A program made the position numbers and the translations under genes. From Desertivirga xinjiangensis (GTDB lineage Bacteria; Bacteroidota; Bacteroidia; Sphingobacteriales; Sphingobacteriaceae): a stretch of DNA of 64,000 nucleotides. Under the pieces are notes generated by a model. It worked only from the letters and a program-made list of their open reading frames with translations, did not search any database and was not told the origin of the DNA. The stretch spans positions 62,001 to 126,000 of the forward strand of contig NZ_JAFMZP010000010.1 of NCBI RefSeq assembly GCF_024436435.1. The letters run 5' to 3'. Below, one piece after another: positions 18,750 to 27,239 of this stretch. Every line of letters starts with the position of its first letter. The first letter of the stretch is position 1.

Positions 18750-20469
18750 CTCCATTATTGCGAAAATTTGCAGAGTTTAATTTACAGATACAAGCTTCAT
18801 AAGCTCTCAGCACGGTTAAAGTATCCATTCCTTTTCGTTCATCTGGATAATTACTTAACAAGACTTTCGCAGCGCTCAGCTCAAGTCCTTCGAGATGCGC
18901 ATTGGCTTCCGAAGCAGAAAAGTTAAGCATGACTATTATGGTAGTATCTTCCCAATGACGGATATAACTGTAAACATGTGGATTATCCCTGTCAAGCAGA
19001 ACATATCTACCATAGACCAACGCCAGCTCTTTTTTTCGTAGCTGAATTAAGTTCCTGAAGAAATTAAGAGGCGATTGGGGATCCTCCTCCTGGGCAGCCA
19101 CATTTACAGTTGTATAGTTTGGATTAACCTTCAGCCAGGGAGTACCTGTACTGAACCCTGCATTTTCAGTGGCATCCCACTGAAATGGTGTCCGGGAATT
19201 GTCTCGCGCCGTGATTTTTTGGTTCTGAAGGAATCGACTCAGATCTTCTCCCCTGCTTTCCATCTGCCGGTACATATTGATCGTTTCAATGTCGCGGTAA
19301 TCATCAATTGAGTCAAATTTTATATTACTCATCCCCAGTTCATCCCCGGCATAGTAATACGGAGTTGCACGCATGGTTAATAAAAAAGCCGACAACATCT
19401 TTGATGACACATTTCTGTATTCCGGACTATCGTTACCCCATCTGGTTAAAATACGCGGATTATCATGATTTCCGAGGTAAATTGTCCCCCAGCCGTTCTC
19501 TGCAAACACAGCATCCCATTTACTATACAAGTCTTTGAATTCAATCAAGCTGAAGCCATTCGGATCAGCTGCTTTAAATTCGTACGGTAACAGGCCAATG
19601 CCTATTCCTTCAAAATGATACAGCATATCAAGCTCCTGCCTGTCAGGCGCTACATATTCCAGAGCTTTGTCGGTTCCAACACCGATGCCTTCGGCCACAC
19701 TCATCACATCATACCTTGATAATACCTCCCGGTTCATTTCATGTAAATATTTATGGAGGAACGGACCCTCGGCGTAATATTTTACAAAGTTCCCGTGATA
19801 TTCTTCAGGCAATTCCGGAAATGTAATATCTTTTGAGATAAAGGGAATTACATCCATTCTAAACCCATCGATACCCTTTTGAAACCAGAAGTGCATCATG
19901 TCGTATATTTCTTTCCGAAGTAAGGGATTTTCCCAATTCAGGTCGGGCTGCTTGACTGAAAAGTAGTGCAGATAATACGAGTTAGTTGCATTATCATATT
20001 CCCAGGCGTCATTATTCACGTCAAAAAAGCTGAAACGCTTTTTAGGTATACCCTGTTCGGCAGGCCACCAATGGTAGTAGTTCCGATAGGGGTTGTCTCT
20101 CGAGCTTCTGGCCTCTTTAAACCAACGGTGTTCATCACTGCTATGATTCACCACCAGATCCAGTATCAGGCGTATCCCTCTGTCGTGCATCCCCTGTAAA
20201 AGTGCATCGAAATCCTCCATAGTGCCAAATTCGCTCATGATACCCTTATAGTCACTAATGTCGTAGCCATTGTCATCGTTGGGGGAGCTAAAAATAGGGT
20301 TTAGCCAAACCACATCAACACCAAGGTTTTTGATATAATCAAGCTTCGAAATTATTCCGTTAAGATCTCCAATGCCATCCCCGTTACTATCTTTAAAACT
20401 TCTGGGGTAAATTTGATATACCACCGCTTCTTTCCACCATTTTCTCTGATTTATTGGAGCTGCATTCAT
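18742..20469 (-). CDS. GH13 alpha-glucosidase (oligo-1,6-glucosidase/trehalose-6-P hydrolase type)
   Basis: A 575-residue GH13 enzyme. N-terminal VVYQIYPRSFKDSNGDGIGD (~17-36), LDLVVNHSSD, nucleophile in GFRMDVIPF (D206), acid/base in MSVAEGIG (E260) and transition-state Asp in LGNHDNPR (D336), then a beta-sandwich C-domain. This is the subfamily that cleaves terminal alpha-glucosides in isomaltose/sucrose-like substrates. There is no signal peptide, so it acts in the cytoplasm. It is in operon with the downstream BadF-type kinase. E in place of the usual VGE context (here VAE) is within family variation. Confidence 0.93.
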   Translation of the reverse strand: MNAAPINQRKWWKEAVVYQIYPRSFKDSNGDGIGDLNGIISKLDYIKNLGVDVVWLNPIFSSPNDDNGYDISDYKGIMSEFGTMEDFDALLQGMHDRGIRLILDLVVNHSSDEHRWFKEARSSRDNPYRNYYHWWPAEQGIPKKRFSFFDVNNDAWEYDNATNSYYLHYFSVKQPDLNWENPLLRKEIYDMMHFWFQKGIDGFRMDVIPFISKDITFPELPEEYHGNFVKYYAEGPFLHKYLHEMNREVLSRYDVMSVAEGIGVGTDKALEYVAPDRQELDMLYHFEGIGIGLLPYEFKAADPNGFSLIEFKDLYSKWDAVFAENGWGTIYLGNHDNPRILTRWGNDSPEYRNVSSKMLSAFLLTMRATPYYYAGDELGMSNIKFDSIDDYRDIETINMYRQMESRGEDLSRFLQNQKITARDNSRTPFQWDATENAGFSTGTPWLKVNPNYTTVNVAAQEEDPQSPLNFFRNLIQLRKKELALVYGRYVLLDRDNPHVYSYIRHWEDTTIIVMLNFSASEANAHLEGLELSAAKVLLSNYPDERKGMDTLTVLRAYEACICKLNSANFRNNGET

Positions 20470-20552
20470 AGAGGTTTTTTTGCTACAATATCAAAAGAGC
20501 CTTGTAAGTTTTGCTTAACGTACATTTAAAACTGTTTCATTAAGAATTTTTC

Positions 20553-20560
20553 TATTTTTG
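20553..20560 (+). promoter_or_regulatory. -7 element (TATTTTTG) five bases from the start codon
   Basis: Exact TAnnTTTG match ending 5 bases before ATG 20566. Transcription would start at or beside the start codon, predicting a leaderless mRNA for the YdcF gene. Confidence 0.5.
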
Positions 20561-20565
20561 ACAAG

Positions 20566-21315
20566 ATGTTTCACCTGCTTTCAAAGCTCCTGCTTATTTT
20601 TATTCAGCCACTTACCTGGGCGCTTCTTCTAATACTTGTCGCTCTACTGGCTAAAAAAACTAAAACCCGGAAAGCATCTCTTATTTTATCGGTACTTGTG
20701 TTGTTAATATTTTCGAATGGTTTTCTATTAAACAGGCTAGCTACCGCCTGGGATATTACCAGCCAGCCGCCTGCCGGTACTAGATATAGTTGCGCCATCG
20801 TCCTTGGTGGCTTTTCATCCAAAGGACCTGGGAGCCAGTATGGACATTTTAATGCTTCTGCCGATCGCTTTATTCAGGCCCTGGTATTATGGAAGCAAAA
20901 AAAAGCAGACAGGATCCTGGTAAGCGGCGGAAACGGGCACCTGACGAAAAGCACTTTTCTTGAAGGTCAGTTTGCAGTGGAACAATTAAAAAAGCTGCAG
21001 GTGCCTGACAGTGTTATATTAATGGAATCGGAGTCAAAGAACACCTTTGAAAATGCCTTGTACAGCAAACAACTTTTAAAACAAAAGAATTGCAAGGGAC
21101 CTTTTCTATTAGTCACATCAGCATTTCATATGCGCAGAGCTCTCCAGACATTTAAAAAGGCAAAATTAGATGTGGTACCTTATCCCTGCGATTTTAAATT
21201 GAACACTGGTAATGTTCAGGCAGATGATTTTTTACCCAAAGCGGAAGTACTATCGCTCTGGAGCATGTACATAAAAGAAATTATTGGAGTCATTGCATAC
21301 GACTTAAGATCCTGA
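20566..21315 (+). CDS. YdcF/ElyC/SanA-family (DUF218) membrane protein
   Basis: A 249-residue protein with two N-terminal TM segments (residues ~3-25 and ~35-55) and a DUF218 domain: CAIVLGGFSSKG, DRFIQALVLWKQKKADRILVSGG (cited by its VSGGNG core), S-x-NTFENA, and LLVTSAFHMRRA. In E. coli ElyC and SanA act on envelope precursor metabolism and barrier function; the biochemical activity is uncertain. The second TM places the domain in the periplasm. Length and TM count fit ElyC better than YdcF. Confidence 0.85.
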   Translation: MFHLLSKLLLIFIQPLTWALLLILVALLAKKTKTRKASLILSVLVLLIFSNGFLLNRLATAWDITSQPPAGTRYSCAIVLGGFSSKGPGSQYGHFNASADRFIQALVLWKQKKADRILVSGGNGHLTKSTFLEGQFAVEQLKKLQVPDSVILMESESKNTFENALYSKQLLKQKNCKGPFLLVTSAFHMRRALQTFKKAKLDVVPYPCDFKLNTGNVQADDFLPKAEVLSLWSMYIKEIIGVIAYDLRS

Positions 21316-21351
21316 GTTTGGACTAAGCATCTTCATTATAAATAAAAATAT

Positions 21352-21359
21352 TATATTTG
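21352..21359 (+). promoter_or_regulatory. -7 element (TATATTTG) five bases from the start codon
   Basis: Exact TAnnTTTG match ending 5 bases before ATG 21365, again predicting a leaderless or nearly leaderless message. No TTTG is found at the usual -33 distance. Confidence 0.45.
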
Positions 21360-21364
21360 GAAGA

Positions 21365-21718
21365 ATGGGGTGGAGATTTTCAGTCATTTTTATTTTTGCT
21401 TTATCATTCCTTCTGTTTTGCAAACTCTTTGCAGATCAACCTCTTGCTTCACTAAAAAAAGATAGATCTGAGCTGAAAATTGCATCAATTCTTAAGTCAG
21501 ACCATAGGACTGAGAATAATTTTCATAGCAATAACAATGCTACCCATCCCATATTACATCATATCGTAAAAGGAACTTTCTATAAGTTGTTTTTATCAGG
21601 TAAAGAGCAAACGTTCCGGTGTCCTTTTAGCCAATGTATGGTGATCTTGATAGGTGCCGGGATTATCATCTCCTGCTTCATCTACAGGCTTATTTATCCC
21701 TCTCATTTTTTTTGGTGA
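21365..21718 (+). CDS. Small hypothetical protein with N- and C-terminal membrane segments
   Basis: A 117-residue protein. An N-terminal hydrophobic stretch (residues ~5-22, with a Cys) could be a signal anchor; a second TM lies at ~91-110. Between them is a polar segment rich in Lys, Asn and His, with HPILHHIV and a C-P-F-x-x-C pair just before the second TM. I recognise no family. It has its own -7 box and lies alone between YdcF and the antiporter. Confidence 0.55.
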   Translation: MGWRFSVIFIFALSFLLFCKLFADQPLASLKKDRSELKIASILKSDHRTENNFHSNNNATHPILHHIVKGTFYKLFLSGKEQTFRCPFSQCMVILIGAGIIISCFIYRLIYPSHFFW

Positions 21719-21835
21719 AAGCAAATCTGCCGACAATATTTCCTGTTAATTAAAACAACGTTCTTTGTCAATATTGAGTTCCGGCTATTATCGGCTGGAT
21801 CAGTATTTAACAAGACTTTTCTTAAAATTTTATAG

Positions 21836-24076
21836 ATGATTCATATACCACCACTTATCTCAGACCTTGGTCTGATATTAACTGCGGCTGCAATTACCAC
21901 ATTATTATTCAAAAAGATTAATCAACCGCTTGTTCTCGGCTATATCCTGGCTGGTTTCCTTGTAGGTCCGCATTTTTCTTTTCTGCCAACCGTAATAGAC
22001 AAAGAAAGTATCAATATATGGGCAGAGATTGGTGTTATATTCCTGTTATTTAGCCTCGGACTTGAATTTAGTTTTAAGAAGCTCGTAAAGGTTGGAGGAT
22101 CTGCCTCTATCACAGCAATAGTAGAGGTTGTGGTGATGCTGATATTCGGTTATGTTACTGGAATGCTGATGGGATGGTCGACCATGGACAGCATTTTTTT
22201 AGGCGGCATCCTTTCGGTTTCTTCCACAACCATCATCATTCGGGCATTTGAAGAGCTTGGCTTAAAACACAAAAAGTTTACAGGTCTCGTTTTTGGAGTA
22301 CTTATTGTAGAAGACCTGGTCGCCATCCTCTTACTGGTACTCCTTTCTACGCTGGCTGTAAGCCAGCAGTTTGCGGGCGCCGAAATGGTAAGTTCGGTAC
22401 TAAAGCTGGTATTTTTCCTGATATTGTGGTTTCTTGCCGGTATTTTCCTGATTCCCACATTCTTAAAACGTACCCGGAAATTAATGAATGATGAGACCCT
22501 GCTGATCGTTTCCCTTGCTCTGTGCCTGTTGATGGTGATGTTTGCCACTAAAGTTGGTTTCTCACCGGCATTGGGTGCATTTATCATGGGGTCGGTGCTA
22601 GCTGAAACCCCTCAGGCAGAACGTATAGAACATCTGAGCAAATCGGTAAAAGATCTCTTTGCGGCAATTTTCTTCGTATCCGTGGGCATGCTTATCGATC
22701 CACTTACGCTTAAGGAACATTTTTGGGCTATTTTACTCATTACCGCAGTAACTATTTTTGGTAAGTTTATAAGTTCCGGAACAGGTGCCTTGCTGTCTGG
22801 CCAGACCTTAAAAACCTCCGTACAAACAGGTATGAGCCTTGCGCAGATCGGCGAATTTTCGTTCATTATTGCAACATTAGGGGTTAATCTTAAAGTTACT
22901 AGCGATTTTCTTTATCCTATAGCAGTAGCTGTATCTGCAATTACAACCTTTTCGACGCCTTATCTCATCCGGCATTCTGAAGGGTTCTACAATACCATTG
23001 CAACACATATGCCCCGAAAATGGCTTCACAGCCTTAACTCCTATAGCTCCAGTACCGAAAAAATAACTACTACAACCGATTGGCAGATAATACTGAAGGC
23101 GTATAGCACTAACCTTATCATCCATTCAGTCATTCTAACAGCTATCATTTTCTTGTCAACACGGTTTTTACATCCATTTATTATTAATTATACAGGCTCA
23201 GACAATAACGCAGATATCGTATCTGTGGTGATCTCTTATGGTCTGATGGCCCCTTTTCTATGGGCTTTAGCTGGAAGAAGAATAGAGAAGAGTGCTTATA
23301 CACACCTATGGCTTAAACGGACCACACACCGCGGACCGCTTATCGCTCTGGAAATTTTCAGGATTGTACTGGCGGTATTCTTTGTTGCTGCAACCTTTTA
23401 TTTATTCTTCAAAACCTGGCTGGCTATTGTGATCGCAATAATATTGCTAACAGTGCTGATCCTGCTCTTCTCAAGCAGGTTACAGCAGTTCTATGAGCGT
23501 TTGGAAAAACGCTTTCTGTTTAACCTCAACGCTCGGGAAGCTAGTAATGAATATTCTGACATCGTACCCTGGGATGCGCACCTTGCAGAGCTAGAAGTTT
23601 CACCAGAATCTACTCTGGTAGGAAAAACACTTATGGAGCTTGCTTTCAGAGAAAAATATGGTGTAAATGTCGCATTGATCGAGCGTGGCAAATTGACCAT
23701 ACCTACACCTGTAAGAGATGAACGGCTTTTTCCAAGAGACAGGCTTACTGTAATTGGAACTGATGAGCAACTGGCAATTGTAAAACAGCAGCTTGAAGTT
23801 TCAAATCAGATAAATGAGTATGCTCAATACTCTAAAAAAGATCTACAGTTGCAAAAAGTAAGGGTGCTGCATGAATCGCCTGTTTGTTACAAAACGATTA
23901 AAAATTCGGGTATTCGCGAAAAAACCAATGGATTAGTAATTGGTGTTGAACGTGATAACGAGCGAATCCTTAACCCGGAATCAACGTTTGTGTTTGAACC
24001 CGCAGATATCGTGTATATTGTTGGTGACAAAAGCCGGATAAAGCAATTGCTGGCGCCAGAGAAAAAGAGCGAATAA
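21836..24076 (+). CDS. CPA2 cation:proton antiporter with two RCK_C domains
   Basis: A 746-residue protein. Residues ~1-380 form a Na+/H+ exchanger domain with about twelve TM segments (GYILAGFLVGPH, ELGLKHKKFTGLVFGVLIVEDLVAI cited by its VEDLVAI core, GFSPALGAFIMG). A second membrane block at ~420-560 is followed by two TrkA-C/RCK_C-like domains, at ~580-650 (STLVGKTLMELAFREKYGVN) and ~675-740 (VCYKTIKNSGIREKTNG). It resembles KefB/YbaL-type potassium or sodium efflux, gated by ligand binding at the RCK_C domains; no RCK_N nucleotide-binding part is present. The ion is not determinable from sequence. Confidence 0.9.
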   Translation: MIHIPPLISDLGLILTAAAITTLLFKKINQPLVLGYILAGFLVGPHFSFLPTVIDKESINIWAEIGVIFLLFSLGLEFSFKKLVKVGGSASITAIVEVVVMLIFGYVTGMLMGWSTMDSIFLGGILSVSSTTIIIRAFEELGLKHKKFTGLVFGVLIVEDLVAILLLVLLSTLAVSQQFAGAEMVSSVLKLVFFLILWFLAGIFLIPTFLKRTRKLMNDETLLIVSLALCLLMVMFATKVGFSPALGAFIMGSVLAETPQAERIEHLSKSVKDLFAAIFFVSVGMLIDPLTLKEHFWAILLITAVTIFGKFISSGTGALLSGQTLKTSVQTGMSLAQIGEFSFIIATLGVNLKVTSDFLYPIAVAVSAITTFSTPYLIRHSEGFYNTIATHMPRKWLHSLNSYSSSTEKITTTTDWQIILKAYSTNLIIHSVILTAIIFLSTRFLHPFIINYTGSDNNADIVSVVISYGLMAPFLWALAGRRIEKSAYTHLWLKRTTHRGPLIALEIFRIVLAVFFVAATFYLFFKTWLAIVIAIILLTVLILLFSSRLQQFYERLEKRFLFNLNAREASNEYSDIVPWDAHLAELEVSPESTLVGKTLMELAFREKYGVNVALIERGKLTIPTPVRDERLFPRDRLTVIGTDEQLAIVKQQLEVSNQINEYAQYSKKDLQLQKVRVLHESPVCYKTIKNSGIREKTNGLVIGVERDNERILNPESTFVFEPADIVYIVGDKSRIKQLLAPEKKSE

Positions 24077-24139
24077 AATCACTTCATAAACAACTTATAC
24101 TTATAATTTACTTACGTATCACGTACAAGTTAACATTAG

Positions 24140-24147
24140 TATATTTG
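24140..24147 (+). promoter_or_regulatory. Probable -7 element (TATATTTG)
   Basis: Exact TAnnTTTG match 35 bases upstream of the ATG of the CvfB-like gene; no strong -33 element. Confidence 0.45.
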
Positions 24148-24182
24148 CGCTACTGCAGGTCTTATATTACCTGCTTTGAAAT

Positions 24183-25028
24183 ATGATTGAAATCGGAAAA
24201 TTAAACAGACTAGAGTACCTTAATAAAGTAGATATAGGATTAATATTGGGTGATGGAGACAGGGAGGTTTTTTTACCTGCTAAATACGCTCCTGAAAATA
24301 TAAAGCAGGGAGACGTCCTGGATGTTTTTGTTTTTATAAACGCTGAAGGCAACATGATTGCTACTACCCGCATACCTTACGCTTGTGTAGGTGATTTTGC
24401 CTGCCTCACCGTAACAGACGCAACAGAACGTGGTGTTTATATGGATCTGGGAGTAGACAAGGATGTTTATGTATCCGACCGGGAAATGAAACGCCCTATG
24501 CATGTGGGAGAAAAACATGTAGTATATATTTATCTGGACGAAAAGAATGATCGTCTCCTTGGCTCTTCAAAACTGGTAAACTTTGTGGAAGAAGATGAGT
24601 TTGACCTTGAAGAAGGAGACGAAGTTGAGTTATTAATTGCCGATCAAAGCGATCTTGGATACAACGCTATCATTGAGAACAAATATATTGGCCTTCTCTA
24701 CCAAAACGAGGTATTTGAAGAATTGCAGCCAGGTGACATCAGAACAGGCTATATAAAAAGGATCCGTCCGGAAGATAAGATTGACCTAAGCCTTCAGCCT
24801 ACCGGCTTTAAACATATTTTAAGTCTGCGAGACGATCTGTATGCCTATCTCAAAGAAAACGGTGGCTTTTTAACATTGGGAGACAAAAGCTCACCGGACG
24901 ATATAACCCGGCGTTTGAAAATCAGTAAGAAGGCATTTAAAAAAGCGATCGGCGGACTTTATAAGGAAAGGCTGATCGTGATTTCGGATTATGAGATACG
25001 ACTAGTGGATCCTTCTGAATCAAAATGA
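24183..25028 (+). CDS. CvfB-like S1 RNA-binding protein
   Basis: A 281-residue protein with tandem S1-like OB folds (first at ~1-60, VGLILGDGDREVFLP; second at ~65-135, with DATERGVYMDLGVDKDVYVSDREM; third at ~145-210) and a C-terminal winged-helix (SPDDITRRLKISKKAFKKAIGGLYKERLI, cited by its KKAFKKAIGGLYK core). This is the CvfB/YitL arrangement. In Staphylococcus CvfB affects virulence gene expression through RNA binding; the role in Bacteroidota is unknown. It has its own promoter-like -7 box. Confidence 0.9.
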   Translation: MIEIGKLNRLEYLNKVDIGLILGDGDREVFLPAKYAPENIKQGDVLDVFVFINAEGNMIATTRIPYACVGDFACLTVTDATERGVYMDLGVDKDVYVSDREMKRPMHVGEKHVVYIYLDEKNDRLLGSSKLVNFVEEDEFDLEEGDEVELLIADQSDLGYNAIIENKYIGLLYQNEVFEELQPGDIRTGYIKRIRPEDKIDLSLQPTGFKHILSLRDDLYAYLKENGGFLTLGDKSSPDDITRRLKISKKAFKKAIGGLYKERLIVISDYEIRLVDPSESK

Positions 25029-25094
25029 TAATTTTTAACCTAGGAGGAACTAAAAGCCGGTGTTCTTGTTGTTAATGTTAAACAGAATTCAAAT

Positions 25095-25298
25095 ATGGAA
25101 AATACACACGAGCAACACAAAGCAGAAATAGCACCTCAAACAATTGAAACTGATTACAATAAACATCAGGAGAATCCGGGACCCGCACCAGAAGCTGTTT
25201 TCGAGCACGACGATGAAGGCGCCGGTCAGGCACTTAAATGGATCTTACCACCAATAGTGTTATGCCTGTTGATTTTCTGGTTAATCTTTAAATTATAA
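25095..25298 (+). CDS. Small single-pass membrane protein, C-tail anchored
   Basis: A 67-residue protein: an acidic, His/Gln/Glu-rich soluble N-terminal part of about 45 residues, then one TM (LKWILPPIVLCLLIFWLIF) ending at the C-terminus. Its hairpin terminator begins at the stop codon. No family recognised. It could be a small accessory subunit or an assembly factor, but nothing in the sequence says so. Confidence 0.6.
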   Translation: MENTHEQHKAEIAPQTIETDYNKHQENPGPAPEAVFEHDDEGAGQALKWILPPIVLCLLIFWLIFKL

Positions 25299-25337
25299 AA
25301 GAATGGGTTGCAGCATTAACTCGCAACCCATTCTTTT
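25297..25337. terminator. Bidirectional terminator shared by convergent genes
   Basis: A perfect 15-base inverted repeat (25297-25311 and 25323-25337, loop of 11) ending in TTTT on both strands. It begins at the last base of the 67-residue gene's stop region and covers the last seven codons of the leftward STAS gene, so part of the stem is coding. Confidence 0.85.
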
Positions 25338-25678
25338 GCTCGCTCATATTCACTGGTCGCAAAGCCCTTGGCTTCGCCAGGAGCTACAAAGCTGAATGCG
25401 TCTGTAAATGTCCTCACCCCTTCCTGATCACTTACTATAGCCATCTTATGCCATTTCGAAAAGTGTTTTAATCCCAACAGGCCATCTTCCAGCCAGGCTC
25501 CCGGGCTGAAGTTAGCTACATCCGTTTCAAGGTACAGCAGAAAATGGATTTTACCAGCACTTTGCAGCTTACTTTCAACTACCGGCTTAACTACCGTTTC
25601 ATAATCATCTTTGGTAACTCTGCCTTTTGCCCTGAAACCAGCGACATTTGAGGCTACATCATTTTGTACTTCAATCAT
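25316..25678 (-). CDS. STAS/SpoIIAA-like protein
   Basis: A 120-residue protein of the SpoIIAA-like (STAS fold) type, with G-R-V-T-K-D-D-Y near residue 20, LLYLETDVANFSPGAWLEDG in the middle and F-x-x-x-E-Y-x-x-A-K-E-W at the end. Members are small cytoplasmic proteins, some lipid-binding; unlike true anti-sigma antagonists no phosphorylatable Ser with partner kinase is adjacent. The final codons are part of a bidirectional terminator stem. Confidence 0.85.
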   Translation of the reverse strand: MIEVQNDVASNVAGFRAKGRVTKDDYETVVKPVVESKLQSAGKIHFLLYLETDVANFSPGAWLEDGLLGLKHFSKWHKMAIVSDQEGVRTFTDAFSFVAPGEAKGFATSEYERAKEWVAS

Positions 25679-25786
25679 AGATTTATAATTATAAATGCTT
25701 TAAGTCAGAAATGTGAATTATGTTTGCCCGACATCCTGTAAATTGCAGCACTAAACAAAATTTGACACCTGGATAAATTAATTAAC

Positions 25787-26611
25787 ATGAAGATTTTAAG
25801 TACCCTTTTGCTAAGTAGCAGTATTGTACTGTCGGCAAGTGCACAGAAGCACCAGTTAAATAAACTTTGGGAAGCGGGAGATCTGGCGGTGCCGGAGTCT
25901 GTTCTGCCAGATCTGAAAGAGAAGATATTATATGCCTCCCTGATTGATGGCAGTGGAACTGGTGTTGATGGCAAGGGCGGAGTAGCTAAAGTTAGCCTTG
26001 ATGGGAAAATTATTGATGCCGGCTGGATTACTGGATTAAATGCTCCGAAAGGTCTGGCTCGCCATGGAAATAAACTGTATGTGGCTGATTTAACCGAGCT
26101 TGTTATTGTAGATATTCGTGCAGGAAAAATCGAGCGTAAAATTTCCGTTGAAGGTTCTGTTTTTCTGAATGACGTAGCTGTCGATTCCAAAGGCACTGCT
26201 TATGTATCTGATACCAGAACAGCCAAAATTCATAGGATCGTTAACAACAAAGCGGAGTTATGGCTTGATAATATCGCTGGAGTCAATGGCTTAAAGTTTA
26301 TTGGAGATGATCTTTATATCTTGTCGGAAACAAAACTAATAAAGGCAAATAAGAACAAAGAAATCAGTACCGTTGCTTCCGGATTTGCCAAAAATGGCGA
26401 CGGAATTGAACCCCTTCAAAATGGTGATTATATTGTTACTTGCTGGAGTGGTTTGATCTATTACGTGTACAAAGACGGCAGAACGGAACTTCTTTTAGAT
26501 ACACAGGGACAAGGTATTAATACAGCCGACTTAGGAATCGATCCTTCCAAAAACATTATTTATATCCCAACGTTCAATAAAAACAGCATTATCGCGTTTC
26601 AGTTAAAATAA
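25787..26611 (+). CDS. Secreted SMP-30/gluconolactonase-like beta-propeller protein
   Basis: A 274-residue protein with a signal peptide (cut after ...LSASA, residue ~19) and a six-bladed propeller of the SMP-30/NHL type: LARHGNKLYVADLTELVIVD, FLNDVAVDSKGTAYVSDT and NGLKFIGDDLYIL (each cited in part) are blade motifs. The metal-binding Glu/Asn/Asp of gluconolactonases can be partly matched (NDVAVD), but I cannot assign the lactone substrate. Periplasmic. It is followed after 8 bases by the DUF2911 gene and is probably co-transcribed with it. Confidence 0.8.
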   Translation: MKILSTLLLSSSIVLSASAQKHQLNKLWEAGDLAVPESVLPDLKEKILYASLIDGSGTGVDGKGGVAKVSLDGKIIDAGWITGLNAPKGLARHGNKLYVADLTELVIVDIRAGKIERKISVEGSVFLNDVAVDSKGTAYVSDTRTAKIHRIVNNKAELWLDNIAGVNGLKFIGDDLYILSETKLIKANKNKEISTVASGFAKNGDGIEPLQNGDYIVTCWSGLIYYVYKDGRTELLLDTQGQGINTADLGIDPSKNIIYIPTFNKNSIIAFQLK

Positions 26612-26619
26612 CATATATC

Positions 26620-27135
26620 ATGAACAGATTATTTTCCATTGTTTTAACCGTAGCTATGTTCAGCGGCCTGACGGTTTCTGCTCAGCAGGATAAAAGTAAG
26701 CGCGTAAGTCCTCCGGCACAGGTAAGTCAAACCCTTGGAAAAGGGGCAACAGTCACTATTGTCTATAGCCAGCCATCGCTGAAAGGCAGAAAGGTTGGGA
26801 CTGACCTCGCCACTTATGGAAAAGTGTGGCGTACTGGTGCCAATGAAGCAACGGTGTTTGAGGTTAGCAAGGATGTAAAAGTTGAAGGGAAAGCTCTTCC
26901 AGCCGGAAAATACAGTTTGTACACCATTCCCGGTGAAAAAGAATGGACTATTATTTTCAACAAAAGCTGGGACCAATGGGGAACCAAATATTCTGAATCG
27001 CAAGATCAGTTGCGTGTCTCCGTGAAACCTGAAAAAACCGAATCCTTCAAGGAAAAAATGATGTTCGAAATTTCAAAAGATGGAGAAGTTTCTTTGGAAT
27101 GGGGAGATACTGAAATAGAGTTTGAGGTAAAGTAA
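26620..27135 (+). CDS. Secreted DUF2911 protein
   Basis: A 171-residue protein with a signal peptide (cut after ...TVSAQ, residue ~22). Typical DUF2911 motifs: VSPPAQVSQTLG, VTIVYSQPSLKGRKVG, KVWRTGANEAT and LPAGKYSLYTIPGE (all within residues ~30-110). The domain is common in Bacteroidota; its function is unknown. It is second in a two-gene unit with the propeller protein and is followed by the GC-rich palindrome at 27153-27239. Confidence 0.92.
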   Translation: MNRLFSIVLTVAMFSGLTVSAQQDKSKRVSPPAQVSQTLGKGATVTIVYSQPSLKGRKVGTDLATYGKVWRTGANEATVFEVSKDVKVEGKALPAGKYSLYTIPGEKEWTIIFNKSWDQWGTKYSESQDQLRVSVKPEKTESFKEKMMFEISKDGEVSLEWGDTEIEFEVK

Positions 27136-27152
27136 TTTACAGCGCTTTGTAT

Positions 27153-27239
27153 AGCCTGTTCTTGGCACACGCGGCACGCGTGCGCTAAGAACAGGCTACA
27201 TACCGTGCACTTGCTAGCGCACCCGTGCCGCGTGTTCTG
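27153..27239. repeat. GC-rich nested palindrome between convergent genes (copy B)
   Basis: An outer 11-base perfect stem (27153-27163 with 27187-27197) encloses an inner CACGCG/CGCGTG stem (27168-27173 with 27177-27182). A second inverted copy of the inner arm follows at 27216-27234 (one mismatch over 19 bases). It shares a 17-base core with copy A at 2411-2485. There is no U-tract, so it is not a normal Rho-independent terminator. Location between convergent DUF2911 and ddl genes suggests a REP-like or transcription-blocking element. Confidence 0.7.
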
